A stretch of DNA of 64,000 nucleotides from Polyodon spathula (taxonomy: Eukaryota; Chordata; Actinopteri; Acipenseriformes; Polyodontidae). Below the pieces are notes generated by a model. It saw nothing but the letters and a program-made list of their open reading frames with translations, did not search any database and had not been told where the DNA came from. The position numbers and the translations under genes were made by a program. Location of the stretch: the NCBI RefSeq assembly GCF_017654505.1, contig NC_054536.1, forward strand, positions 92,831,959 through 92,895,958, read 5' to 3'. Shown piece after piece: positions 46,441-57,439 of this stretch; the first letter of the stretch is position 1, and each line of letters opens with the position of its first letter.

Positions 46441-47489
46441 AACTGTTGTGTAGATTGGTTAAACCTCATAATAGGTGCAAAAATAGATTGAACTATTGTC
46501 TTAACACCACCAAGCAATAGTCTCTCTCTGACATGTGATTGGTTCAAAGGAACGCCCTTCTCCCCTGCACTCCTCACAAGAGAAAATGGCTAAATGTGAA
46601 AAAACTGCTGAATAGCGATTCTGAGACTGAAAAGAAAATTATTTACAAAAAATACTACAAAAGAATGCGTTACTGTTTTCTGACTTAATGAAATTCTAAC
46701 AAATTCTATTTGACAATGTAAAGAATTATGACAGCCGGGATATAAACTGGATTATGCAGCAATCAGCAAACCAGACGAAGAACTGAAGGCAAAAAAAAAA
46801 AACTTTGATAACTATGTGGTATGAACTTCAAAAACATTTTCTCTTATTTCTGTTATTTATTTACTTATGCTGTATGAGCTATATTTAAACAAAATATATA
46901 AAGTCATATTTACTACCCAATCTTGCCTTTATTCTCTTGACTGACTCATGTATTAAATATGTAATAGAAAATGAAACGCTCCTCCAGGGTGCAATGCTCT
47001 CAGCCTGCGGCTTCAGGCATTATAGCCCCCTGTCGGTAACAGTAGTCTTCCCTCTGAGTCAGTCAAGAATTTTCCACTATAGCCTTCCTCTCCAGTCTGT
47101 GTGTGTGTGTGTACATCAACTTGTTTTGGATTAGGGTACAGGAGTGCTCCTTTAAAAAATAAAAATAAAAATAAACAGACAAGAGAGCAGAAATGTCACA
47201 GCACACAGGCAGGCACATGCAGTGTTTAAGAAATGGGTTTCGGAAAGAGAAGAAAGAAAAGAGATAGACCTCTCATTTATCTGGTTTGCAGGAGATAAAA
47301 AGATGCAGTGTCAAAATACGCCAGACGCTGACACTTTGACTTTAAACCCACATTTCAGAAACTAATTAAACTTTGCTTGTACATTATTATTTTTTGGTAT
47401 CTTACTGTGAATGTACTGGATGCACTGCATGGCATGCATAATACTGACACCTGTGACAAATGCTTTATGTATGTGTGTGTAGTATATAT

Positions 47490-47492
47490 ATG

Positions 47493-47545
<53 letters not shown>
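47490..47545. repeat. (TA)n microsatellite at a Tc1 insertion site
   Basis: A TA run directly abuts the left inverted repeat of the Tc1 element, consistent with insertion into TA. Confidence 0.95.
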
Positions 47546-47548
<3 letters not shown>

Positions 47549-47761
47549 TGGCTTGCAAAAGTATTCAGACCCCTGATATTCTCTCATATTACTGAATTAC
47601 AAATGGTACGTTGAAATTTCGTTCTGTTCGATATTTTATTTTTAAACACTGAAACTCAGAATCAGTTATTGTAAGGTGACATTGGTTTATGTTGGGAAAT
47701 ATTTTTAAGAAAAATAAAAAACTGAAATATCTTGCTTGCATAAGTATTCAACCCCCACACA

Positions 47762-48280
47762 TTAATATTTGGTAGAGCCACCTTTCGCTGCAATAACAGC
47801 TTTAAGTCTTTTGGAGTAAGTATGTACCACTTTTGCACACAGTGTCGGAGTGATTTTGGCCCATTCTTCTTGGCAGATTTGCTCCTGGTTGTTCAGGTTG
47901 GTTGGATGACGCTTGTGGACCGCAATTTTCAAATAGTGCCACAAGTTCTCAATGGGATTGAGATCAGGACTTTGACTGGGCCACTGTAGGACATTCACCT
48001 TTTTGTTCTTGAGCCACTCCAATGTTGCTTTGGCCTTGTGCTTGGGATCATTGTCCTGCTGAAAGGTGAATTTCCTCCCAAGCTTCAGTTTTTTAGCGGA
48101 CTGAAGCAAATTCTCTTGCAGTATTTTCCTGTATTTAGCTCCATCCATTCTTCCTTCAATTGTAACAAGACGCCCAGTCCCTGCTGATGAGAAGCATCTC
48201 CACAGCATGACGCTGCCACCACCATACTTCACTGTAGGGATGGTGTGTCTTGAGGCATGGGCAGTGTTAGGTTTGTGCCA
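47762..48280 (-). pseudogene. Tc1-like transposase, catalytic C-terminal half
   Basis: The open minus frame encodes [40 protein letters not shown] with the second catalytic Asp, and [15 protein letters not shown] with the catalytic Glu, ending at STKY and a stop. This part is intact, but the DNA-binding half and the first Asp region are gone, so the enzyme cannot be active. Confidence 0.92.
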
Positions 48281-48281
48281 C

Positions 48282-48974
48282 TGTCACAGAGACGGCCGAA
48301 GTGGGCGGCGTCAGAACCAGGAAAAGGAATGAAACACACAGACAGGACGGATGAATTGAAATGATGATGGCGCTTGCTTGCGCCGGTTTATTGCAAAATA
48401 AAAGGGTTTAACAAACAAACAGAAACAACAGGACACGGCACTCTATGCCAAAATAAATAGACAAACAAAAACGGACTATACTTAACAAAACGGTGCATGG
48501 ACAGACACACTGACAAACACGGTGCATGGACAGAGACACTGACAAACACGGTGAGCAGATAAATAAACAAGTATCGTGCTGGTCCCACCAGCACGCAATA
48601 GCAATTGATATTAATAACGCTTTGGTTTCTCCTTCTCTCTCTCCTGTTCTCCACTCACCGAACACCGAACCGCGAGTGGGTGAAAACATGCTGTTTTTAT
48701 GCAGCTGTACCAAGACTCGACTGCTAATCAATCATTCATTTGTAGTCTCGGTACAACTGCACGTGAATTAATAAAGTGCAATTCCCTGTGCTCACATATT
48801 ATTACTTTTTACTTGCACGTGAAGTGCTGTGCAATCCTCGTGCCTAAATACAAATATACATTTTAAACACTCGTGTTACACAGAGCCGTTTATATCCTGT
48901 GTACCAATGACTATACACCAACATTAGACACACAACATAACAGAAAATATACACAGGGCAGGCACTTCGTCACA
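48282..48974 (-). mobile_element. 3' LTR (693 bp) of a minus-strand LTR retrotransposon
   Basis: On the minus strand it runs TGTGACGAAG ... CTGTGACA, with TG...CA ends, and follows a G-rich polypurine tract. Its last 64 bases recur at 51040-51103 next to a primer-binding site, which fixes the polarity. Confidence 0.85.
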
Positions 48975-49030
48975 TATACCCCCCCCCCCCCCCCCGTGCA
49001 AAGCACACATGGCTTCAATGGCCACCTCCC
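48975..49030 (-). promoter_or_regulatory. Polypurine tract
   Basis: The minus strand has aaggggggaggtgg and then a run of about 18 G before the LTR start. Purine-rich tracts in this position prime plus-strand DNA synthesis in LTR elements. The G run length may be unreliable. Confidence 0.6.
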
Positions 49031-50839
49031 CCCTTAAAAGCCCAAAAGTCCAGCACAAAGTCCTGGGCCAGGACCAGAGGCTTCAAGGGGCCCACAGGTC
49101 GTAAGGCTGTCAGCAGCAATGCTGACAGCGGGGTGGCATACTCCTGCCAGGGTAGTCCACGCAGCGGAAAGGCTGCTTGGGGGGTGGTCTCCTGACTTCC
49201 CCCCTTCTTCGGAGCCGGCAGGTCTCCTTGGTGGGGTTCCGACCACAGTACTTCCAGCAGCGAAGAAACTACAGTGGGAGCAGGTCTCCTGACCTCCCCC
49301 CTAATCTCCGGCAGCGAAGAAGCTGCAGTGGGAGCAGGTCTCCTGACCTCCCCCACGATCTCCGGCAGCGAAGAAGCTGCAGTGGGAGCAGGTCTCCGGA
49401 CCGCCCCCCCAATCTCCGGCAGCAAAACTGCTGCAGTGGGAGCAGGTCTGCGGACCTCCCCCTCGATCTCTGGCCGCGAAACTGCTGCTGGTGTTGATGG
49501 TCTCCAGACCTCCTCCCCCTTCTTCGTGTCCAGTAGCTCCCCTTGGTGGGGTTCCGACCACAGTACTTCCTGCTGCGCTGCAGAGCAACAGGCAGCCCCA
49601 GGCAATGCTGAGCGACGGGCAACCCCAGGCGATGCGCAGGCAGGCATCCTTGGGCGAAGCGTGGCAGGCATCCTTGGGCGAAGCAAGGCAGGGAGTCAGG
49701 ACAAGCTGATGTGCTGGCCCTCTTCGTAGCCGCTGCGGCCGGGCCATTTTTCCCTGCACTCCCCTCAGCAGACTATATAGTGACTGCTGAGGAATGCCAG
49801 CATCAAGTCCTGGTACTCTTTCTTGTACAGGGAAAGGCAACTTCTGCTGCTCTCCCCCTGATGGTGATGGAGGCAGAGGCAGCTCCAGCTCCTCTCCTCG
49901 TGAGGGTGGGGGAAGTGATACCAGCAGACATTCATCCTCTGCTGGTGGGGAAAGTGATACCAGCAGGCATTCATCCTCTGCTGGTGGAAAGGGGCCCAGC
50001 AGGCATTCACACTCTGCTGGTGGGGGAAGTGATACCAGCAGGCATTTACCCTCTGCTGGTGGGGGAAGTGATACCAGCAGGCATTCACCCTCTGCTGGTG
50101 GACAGGGACCCAGCAGGCATTCACCCTCTGCTGGTGGACAGGGACCCAGTAGGCATTAACCCTCTGCTGGTGGACAGGGACCCAGCAGACATTCACCCTC
50201 TGCTGGTGGACAGGGATCCAGCAGACATTCACCCTCTGCTTGTGGACAGGGACCCAGCAGGCATTTACCCTCTGCTGGTGGAGGAGGCAGAGGTAGCTCC
50301 CGCTGCTCTGCTCCTGCCGGTGGAGGTGGCGGAGGCAGAGGCAGCTCCTGCTGCTCTGCTCCTGCCGGTGGAGGTGGCGGAGGCGTGTAGTCTCCTGGCG
50401 GTGGAGGTGGGAACGGCATGTAGTCTACCCTTGTTACAGGGGACTGGTGCGGCTCTCCCTCACTTGCAGGGGACTGGTGCGGATCTGGAGACAGCAGTGG
50501 GACCTCTCCCTCTGGTGCTGGAGATGGCAGCAATGGCTCCTCTCCCTCTGGCGCTGGAGATGGCTCCTCTACCTCTGGAGGCAACACCAGCAGGCATTCT
50601 TCCCCTGCTGGTGGATCCTTGGGCAGTGGATGCTCCGGCTCCTCATTTTTCCTCCACACCTTTCTCCCTCTCTGCCTCCGTCTGCTCACCTTCCTCTCGT
50701 GGGCATCTAGGCGCTCTGGTTCTGGCTGCTGGCGTAGAGACTGCCCCCCTTCTGTATCCGGGAGAAGGCAGTCAGCCACTCCATGCCCGTAGCGCTTGCA
50801 CAGGAGGCACCATCCCCCCTGGCTCTCCCAAGCCTCCAC
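49015..50839 (-). CDS. Gag-like protein of a non-autonomous LTR element, with CCHC knuckle and Pro-rich repeats
   Basis: The minus frame from 50839 starts MEAWESQGGW and holds CLLCKRYGHGVADC, a Cx2Cx4Hx4C zinc knuckle typical of nucleocapsids. It continues through a basic KVSRRRQRGRKVWRKN stretch into long Pro/Glu-rich repeats (PPPPPPAGAEQQELPLPPPP and related) to about 50156. After a frame break it continues at 49686-49015 with an 18-residue repeat (EVRRPAPTAASSLPEIRG). No protease, reverse transcriptase or integrase is present in the 2-kb interior, so the element depends on another for mobility. The plus-strand 459-codon frame here is antisense. Confidence 0.65.
49270..49480 (-). repeat. 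54-bp coding-type repeat inside the Gag-like region
   Basis: Units of 54 bases (agtgggagcaggtctcctga at 49327, 49381 and so on) give an 18-residue peptide repeat on the minus strand. A second repeat zone at about 49915-50275 is built of ggcattcaccctctgctggt units. Confidence 0.85.
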
Positions 50840-51020
50840 AAATGCATCCAGGTCCTGGTCCCGCAGTCATCTCAAACCAGAGCACCTGGTGTGGCTGCTG
50901 GGGAGGTTGCTGCTTCCTCTGGCCACTTTTTCCCTTTTTTTTTTTTTTTTTTTTTAATCCACAACACAAAAAAAAAAAAAAAAAAAAACATCTCTCCTGG
51001 TCGCTTGGAGGCGCTGTTAA

Positions 51021-51037
51021 TCCCACGCAGGACACCA
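51021..51037 (-). promoter_or_regulatory. Primer-binding site, tRNA-Leu type
   Basis: The minus strand reads TGGTGTCCTGCGTGGGA two bases from the LTR end. It starts with TGG and resembles the tRNA-Leu-type primer-binding site (TGGTGTCAGGAGTGGGA in the family), with a few changes. Confidence 0.75.
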
Positions 51038-51039
51038 AG

Positions 51040-51103
51040 TGTCACAGAGACGGCAGAAGTGGGCGGTGTCAGAACCAGGAAAAGGAATGAAATACACAGA
51101 CAG
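51040..51103 (-). mobile_element. 5' LTR remnant (64 bp)
   Basis: Matches 48282-48345 with three or four substitutions and then stops abruptly. The remaining roughly 630 bases of the 5' LTR, and the adjoining Tc1 transposase N-terminal half, are absent. One deletion could explain both. Confidence 0.8.
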
Positions 51104-51569
51104 CTACCCTTTCCCTAATCTGTGCATTTGTATTACTTTATCTCTAACTTCTGTAGAATGCTCTTTGGTCTTCATTTTCCTTCAGTTTCACAGCCTTACC
51201 AATGATCCTTCAATAGTGGGGTTTTTATCCAGAAAATGTGACAGCAACTTTAATGGTTCACAGGTGGAGGCCAATGGTAAGGTAATTGTGTCCTCGTTAG
51301 GGCAATTTCTTTCATTGGTGCAAACTGGGAGCTTCCACAGCACAGGGGTTGAATACTTATGCAAGCAAGATATTTCAGTTTTTTATTTTTTTTAAAAATA
51401 TTTCCCAACATAAAACCAATGTCACCTTACAATAATTGATTCTGAGTTTCAGTGTTTAAAAATAAAATATCAAACAGAATGAAATTTCAATGTACCATTT
51501 GTAATTCGGTAATATGAGAGAATTGGTCAGGGGTCTGAATACTTTTGCAAGCCACTGTATGTGTGTGTA

Positions 51570-51744
<175 letters not shown>

Positions 51745-51767
51745 GAATATTACATTTTCTTTTCCAG

Positions 51768-51938
51768 AGGACACTGAGAGACCCCCTACTTGATCTGCAG
51801 CACCAGAATGACATTAACCAGTCTCCTGGACCTCAGAGAAAAAGTACCCTCGCACCTGGGGATCTCCACACAACTCAACGCATAGAAAACAACGGAGAGG
51901 CTTCTGATAGACTGAACACCCAGAACTCCATCTTCTGA
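51768..51938 (+). CDS. Candidate terminal coding exon of the spectraplakin gene
   Basis: A good acceptor (tacattttcttttccag) precedes 57 open codons: RTLRDPLLDLQHQNDINQSP, GPQRKSTLAPGDLHTTQRIE, NNGEASDRLNTQNSIF and TGA. This needs a phase-0 junction, whereas the 37367-37487 exon ends in phase 1. Direct splicing would instead read EDTERPPT and stop at 51791-51793. Either the tail ends early, or an exon or alternative donor has been missed in 37488-51767. The strand and position suit the same gene, but linkage is inferred. Confidence 0.5.
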   Translation, partial: RTLRDPLLDLQHQNDINQSPGPQRKSTLAPGDLHTTQRIENNGEASDRLNTQNSIF

Positions 51939-52590
51939 AGAAGAAGAGCACATTGGACTGTGTGTTATCTTGCTGCCAGACTGTATAAAATGTTGTCCTC
52001 GTGTAACCTCATGAGACATTTTAATCTTGAGAGAAGCCTCTCCAGAAAATGACTCACATGAGAACTTTCTTCCCATTTTTTAAGCCATGCATCTCCTTGA
52101 GATGTGAGGACACTCAGAAATGTCTATGAGGCCTCTCATCTTCATGGATGGGTTGGGTAAAATATTTTTAGCATTGAAGGGACTAGGCATGGGTCCAAGC
52201 TTTGAGCTCAAAAGCAGTTTTAGGACACTGAAACCGTGGTTACTTCAGCGACATGATTTTTTCTAAAAGAATAATACAAATCTTATCGTTATAGGTTTAA
52301 ATTCTCCTTAGTGTTGAAAGTTGAGACCCAGCTTAGTTCCCCCTTTTACTCTCTTTAAATAGGGCAACCCATTTTTTAAAACTGAGTTAATCACCAACTA
52401 ACAAATATGTCTTCAGCTAGCTAGACAAAACAGCCCATAATTGCAGCAGTTTTTTTGCAAATGGAAACGGATGGACAGTCTTTTTGCAGCACATTGTAAC
52501 ATGCATGTGTTAGTTCACTGTGGTGCTTAGTGGATATCATTCAGCTTGCCTTGGTCCTCTTGTGGATGAATAAAGCAACCTATCAGATGT
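51939..52590 (+). other. Probable 3' UTR with polyadenylation signal
   Basis: Follows the candidate last exon without repeats. AATAAA is at 52569-52574. No further exon was recognised downstream on this strand. Confidence 0.5.
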
Positions 52591-53094
52591 AGAGAGTTTG
52601 GATCATTTTTCTAAAGCTCTTGTGAATTGTTTCAGGGAAACCAGTGTGTAAATAAGTAAACAATGTCAGCGCATTCCTTGTTTTTCCCAAAAAAATGACA
52701 AAATCAAATGTTTTAGAAGGACAAGCATTTAAAAAATATGGTGCTGTATCTTTTGAATGCAGTTTTCATATGAGTGTTTTGTTCTTTATATTGTTGTGTT
52801 CTGTAGCTTAGTGTGTCTCATTATATTGATTCTTCATAATCTTCTTCGAATGATCTGATACAGACCTGCCATAAATCCCTTGCAACACTCACTGGTCCCA
52901 TCACAAGCTTTCCAGTAAATACTTGAACTTTGCAGGTGGTGTTTTACTAGCTTTGGTTTGTAACAATGCCTATGATTCAGGATACCCAAGCAAATAATAC
53001 ATTCTTCAGCCCTAGTGAGAACCACAGGTGTCAGGCTGGGAAAGTATATTTCACACATTTTGAGGGACTAGTAAAGATTTCCATTTACAAAATG

Positions 53095-53144
<50 letters not shown>

Positions 53145-54600
53145 CTCACAGCCAGAAAGGACAGTAAATACATGCTATGCAACGTTTTGCAACACATCCT
53201 TAAAGGATTAAAAGAATAGAAATGTGTCTTTCTTTTCAATGTATTTTCTTCATATAACTAAACTGGATTTGGCAGACTGCTACCTAGAACTGGTTACTGA
53301 AACTGGCCCAAGATCCCCAGACTTAAAACAATGAATAATGCAAAGCCGTCTCTACTATCACCTGTGGCAGGTGCACAGGAGCCCTTTTGCAAGTACTGCA
53401 GATTCCTATAGTACTTCTCTTCTGATAGTACCATACATTTTGCTATACAGACTAATTAAAACACGTCCCTACTATGCAGTGCCTAATGAGTCACGCCTTG
53501 TACAGACCCTGGACACCTTGTATTACTGACAATGCAATACTTAACAACAGTAGCCTAGTGTGTAACCAGTATGCATCCAATACTACTAGACGTATACAAG
53601 CTGCTGCTTCTTAATCTAGAACCCTCAGTCCTGTATCTAACCTGGTGTGAATGCAGAACAATGCAACTAATTACTGTATGAAAATGCAATCTATAATAAA
53701 GCTTAGGTTTTATACAAAGCTGTCTGGAAGTCATTTATATAAAAATGTAAGAATGGGATTTCAAACACTTTTTTGTTTTTTGTCAAAGCAGTTTGATATG
53801 TCATCTTCAGTTTAATGTGTCAGTTGTTCTTCAGCCTAGGATTATCCAGGACATCTGGAAATCTTTTGAGGTATTTAATGAAATTTCCAAAAAAGTGTTT
53901 AGATTTTGTGAACAGGGCCCTATGTCTTGAAGTCAGGAGAAATCATCTGAGACATACATATCTGTGTTGGCAACTGTTTCAGACCACGATAGCATAAGCA
54001 GTTATCTATATACAAGTAACCATATTGTTGTAAAGTGACTGCAGAAAGGCAGAGTTACTGGCATTCAGAACCTCACTATACAGCGAGTAGTAACAGAGGC
54101 GTGCCTTTTTATCAAGGCGTTACAGAGCAGTAAGATGGCTTGCAAGAGAGAGTGCTCTAAAGATTAAGCTAAATGTAATTACAGTGCCGAGCATTACTTT
54201 TAGAAACTTTCACCACTAGGGATTTAAATAAAATGCTATGGGCACCATGACATTTTTTTTTTTCAAATGAAAACTTTTGTAATTAATAGATCGTTATAGT
54301 TTGTGAGAATGACTGAGTTGATCTGGTGCACTGTTATCTTCATATATTAATGACAATGTCACGTTCCTAAGATAATTTATCTTGCAATCTCGACATATCA
54401 CTTTTCTATATTTTCCTACTGTCCTAAATGAGCCTCTGTAAAAAGGTGAGGAAATTGCAACTAAACTTTGTGCTCAGGCGTATCTGGGACAAATGAGGCC
54501 TGAGGAGAAGAAAAGAGAAGCAACGGAAACACCAGGAGATGTCACCCTGACCGGAGGTGGGGCAACACCCAGAGAAGTTTCTTGTCACTTCATCATCATG
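52591..54600. other. Intergenic stretch, one (CA)n microsatellite
   Basis: Apart from a (CA)n run at about 53095-53142 and a short T run near 54253, no gene or element was recognised. Confidence 0.5.
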
Positions 54601-55680
54601 AGAGGATAATTTTCTTATTCAGTAACTCATCACTTTTGTGACCCCTGGTCCTTGTTTCTTTTTTCAGATCGAAAAAGTCCCTTGGGTCGACATTGTCAAT
54701 ACCTTTTAGAATTTTGAATGCTTGAATGCAGTCTTCTTTGTTCAAGACTGAATAAATTCAATTATTTTAGCATGTCTGCCTATGACATGCGTTTTAAACC
54801 AAGAATAATTCTGGTTGCTCTTTTTTGCACTCTTTCTAGAGCAGCAATATCCTTTTTGTAGCCTTTCCTAAAACCATGCTGACTGTCTCCCAGGATACTG
54901 TTAACATATAGGTATTTTTCCATTTTGGATCTTATTATAGTTTCCATAAGTTTAGATATAATTCAGGCTTATTGGTCTGAAGTTCCTGGTTCAGTTTTGT
55001 CTCCCTTTTTGCAGATTGTTACTATGTTTGCAATTTTCCAGTCTGTCGGTACAACCCATCTCAAGAGACTGTTGTATGATGTTAGTTAACAGTTTGTAAA
55101 TAACTTCTTTCATTTCTTTGAGTGCTATTGGAAGGATCTCATCTGGCCCAGGGGATTTGTTTATTTTAAGAGCTTCTAGTCCCTTTAACACTTCTGCCTC
55201 GGTTATGCTAAAGTTATTTAAAACTGGATAAGAACAGGTCGACATCTGGGGCATGTTGTCCATATCCTCCTTTGTAAAAACTTGTGAAAAGTAATCATTT
55301 AATATATTTGCTATGTTTTTTCTCTTCATCTATGATGTTGCAATTTGTATCTCTAGACATTTTACTTCATCCTTGAATGTTCTTTTGCTAATATTGGAAA
55401 AACTTTTTGGAATTGGTTTTAGCCCCCTTGGCAATGTTCATTTTTATCTCTCTCTCTTGGCCTTTCTAACCTCCTTTTTGACTCGCGTTAAACGCTCTGT
55501 AAAGGGCCTTTTTTCTCTGAATATTTTTTTTAATTGATTTATTAAACCATTTTGGCCAATTTGTTTCAGATTTTGATTTGTGTACTTTTGAGATGTATTT
55601 GTTTTGCACGTCTAGTTCTATATTTTTGAAAAATAGCCTGCAATCCCTGTTTGTATCTAACAAGGTTCAGGACCCAGGGG
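54600..55680 (-). mobile_element. CR1/jockey-type LINE fragment, decayed
   Basis: The minus strand encodes, from 55660 down, FNKSIKKNIQRKKALYRAFN, then IANILNDYFSQVFTKEDMDN, and LKINKSPGPDEILPIALKEM followed by YKLLTNIIQQSLEMG. This is the N-terminal reverse-transcriptase segment of CR1/jockey-like elements (family SPGPDGI; here SPGPDEI). Below about 54900 the text ttctggttgctcttttttgc, actctttctagagcagcaat matches a common 3' repeat of such LINEs in fish. Catalytic blocks are missing and frames are broken. Confidence 0.82.
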
Positions 55681-55705
55681 AGTCTTGTGGCAGGCATGCA
55701 TAAAA

Positions 55706-55710
<5 letters not shown>

Positions 55711-55757
<47 letters not shown>
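55711..55757. repeat. (TG)n microsatellite
   Basis: Uninterrupted tg run after a short tatata run. Confidence 0.95.
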
Positions 55758-55761
<4 letters not shown>

Positions 55762-55794
55762 AAATTTAAACTTATTGGACAACAATATATTCTC

Positions 55795-56100
55795 ACATAA
55801 TAATCTTTATTTTTATATAGCACCTTTCATAGGGGACCACCATCACAAAGCGCTTCTCAAGATACAAGACTCAGGTGTGTGAACTATGCATCAGCTGCAG
55901 AGTCACTTACAACAACATCACACACGAAAGACAGAGCACAAGGCAGTTAAATGATCAAGGCGACGTGCTAAAGGTGATGTGTTCAAGGTGACGTGCTCAA
56001 GGTGATGTGCTCAGGGTCACACAACGAGTCAGTGGCTGAGCTGGGATCTGAAGTGGGTACTTCTTGGTTATCAGCCGCTGGACCTCACAGCCTCCTAATC
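55795..56100 (-). repeat. SINE-like dispersed repeat
   Basis: Begins ataatctttatttttatata then gcacctttcatagg and ends with tcagggtcacacaacgagtc, agtggctgagctgggatctg. This arrangement is familiar from vertebrate SINE/LINE-related repeats. It contains a small internal duplication (aaggtgatgtgttcaaggtg acgtgctcaagg). The family was not determined. Confidence 0.6.
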
Positions 56101-56859
56101 CTAAGCAATGTTGGAAAAATGCAGCATTTCAGTAACACCACAAAACGCCACAAAGCCATGATGCTCACAAAACTAGCACTTCAATAACATTTTTCATTGC
56201 CAAAGGGAAGTTACATATGCAAAAACTACATGTTGTGACTAGTTCAGCAAATCTGTAGTAGGAATGTTCCCAGACTTATGCATTGCAAAGTATTCTGCAG
56301 GAAAGTCTAAAAGTTCACAAAAATAGTGAAAGGCGATTCTATTACAATTTTAGCATCAACATTGCTTTAGAAATTCAGATTGATTGATAACATGTGTTTA
56401 TATACAGCAGTAGTGTGTTCATTTAAAATAGAAGAGAGCTGACAATGAAATGTTACTGTCTGTGGTATTGTTGATCTGCCACGTATGTACTGCATAATGT
56501 TGCAATACCATGTTGTTGTGTGTTTTGGCTTTTTAAAATGTGTTTTTTATGATGCAGTGTGTAGGTATAGAGGTGATGCAGTGCTCAAATGACAACGAAC
56601 AGTGCCCACGGTCCAAACAGTTCTTCAATCATTTTAATGGTTTGGCACAGTTAAATAATATAGTTGGCAACTACACAGCAATGTGTAATTGCACAGCTAA
56701 GCAAAAGAAGATTTCAGTCCCGAAATAACAATACAAGAATACAGGCACGGCTCTCAGATTCATTCGCTCTCTGTCACGGACTATGCCGTGCAAAAATGAG
56801 CACAGCATTAACATTATTGCGTAAGAATCAGGGTAGAGTAGAGGGTGTGTTTCCGTGCA

Positions 56860-57080
56860 AGTGGTGTGTGCATGCATGGGGTTGCATGGTGATGTGTGCA
56901 TGCATGGGGTTGTATGGTGGTGTGTCCATGCAAGGGGTTGCATGGTGGTATGTGCAAGCATGGGGTTTCATGGCGGTGTGTGCGTGCGTGGTTTGCATGA
57001 TGTGTGCAGGGGTTGCATGAGTGTCTGTGTGTAAGGGGGTGCATTGGGTGTGTACGCATGCAGGGGTTGCATGTTGTATG
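56860..57080 (+). repeat. Degenerate G/T-rich minisatellite
   Basis: Units of about 28-30 bases around gcatggggttgcatggtgat, gtgtgcat, repeated roughly seven times with drift. The open frames on both strands (Trp/Gly/Val- or His/Pro/Thr-rich) derive from it. Confidence 0.85.
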
Positions 57081-57439
57081 TGGAGGTGTGTGTAGGTGAC
57101 TTTGGCGTGAAGGATGTGGGGGCGGGGCTCTCAGTAAAGGGCAGAGAGAGCAAGGGGATACAAGGGGTTCTGTGGAAAAGACCGGGAGAACTGGAGAAAG
57201 CAAGAGTGACAGAGAAGGGTGTGTGGGGAGATAAAGAGATAGAGCAGGAAAGGACAAAAGAAAAAAAAATACTAATTACAATCATTTTATTTCATTTTCG
57301 ACTCCTAGTTCCCTTCCCTCACTTTATGATTTTATTTGGTTACAAATGAACAGCCTGAGCCTTCAATTTGATCTACTCACAGTTTCAGTTACATTTCTGC
57401 CCTGGAAGAACCCGAAAACACTACATTCATGTCAGAGTG

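Larger units (their letters stand above)
47546..51559 (-). mobile_element. Tc1-like transposon with about 215-bp inverted repeats, split by an LTR element
   Basis: The left end cagtggcttgcaaaagtatt (47546) is mirrored at the right end (aatacttttgcaagccactg, to about 51558). The match continues inward for about 215 bases to cataagtattcaacccc on the left and gttgaatacttatgcaagca on the right. TA flanks both ends. The transposase C-terminal half remains at 47762-48280; the N-terminal half is missing at the site where a second element sits (48282-51103). Confidence 0.93.

Noticed and set aside
49711..51090. 459-codon plus-strand frame rich in PAGIHPLLV repeats
   Set aside because: It is antisense to the Gag-like frame with the CCHC knuckle. 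The primer site, polypurine tract and LTR polarity all place the element on the minus strand.
56664..57349. Trp/Gly/Val- and His/Pro/Thr-rich frames around 56.7-57.3 kb as genes
   Set aside because: They follow a degenerate G/T-rich tandem repeat on both strands, with no domain or splice evidence.
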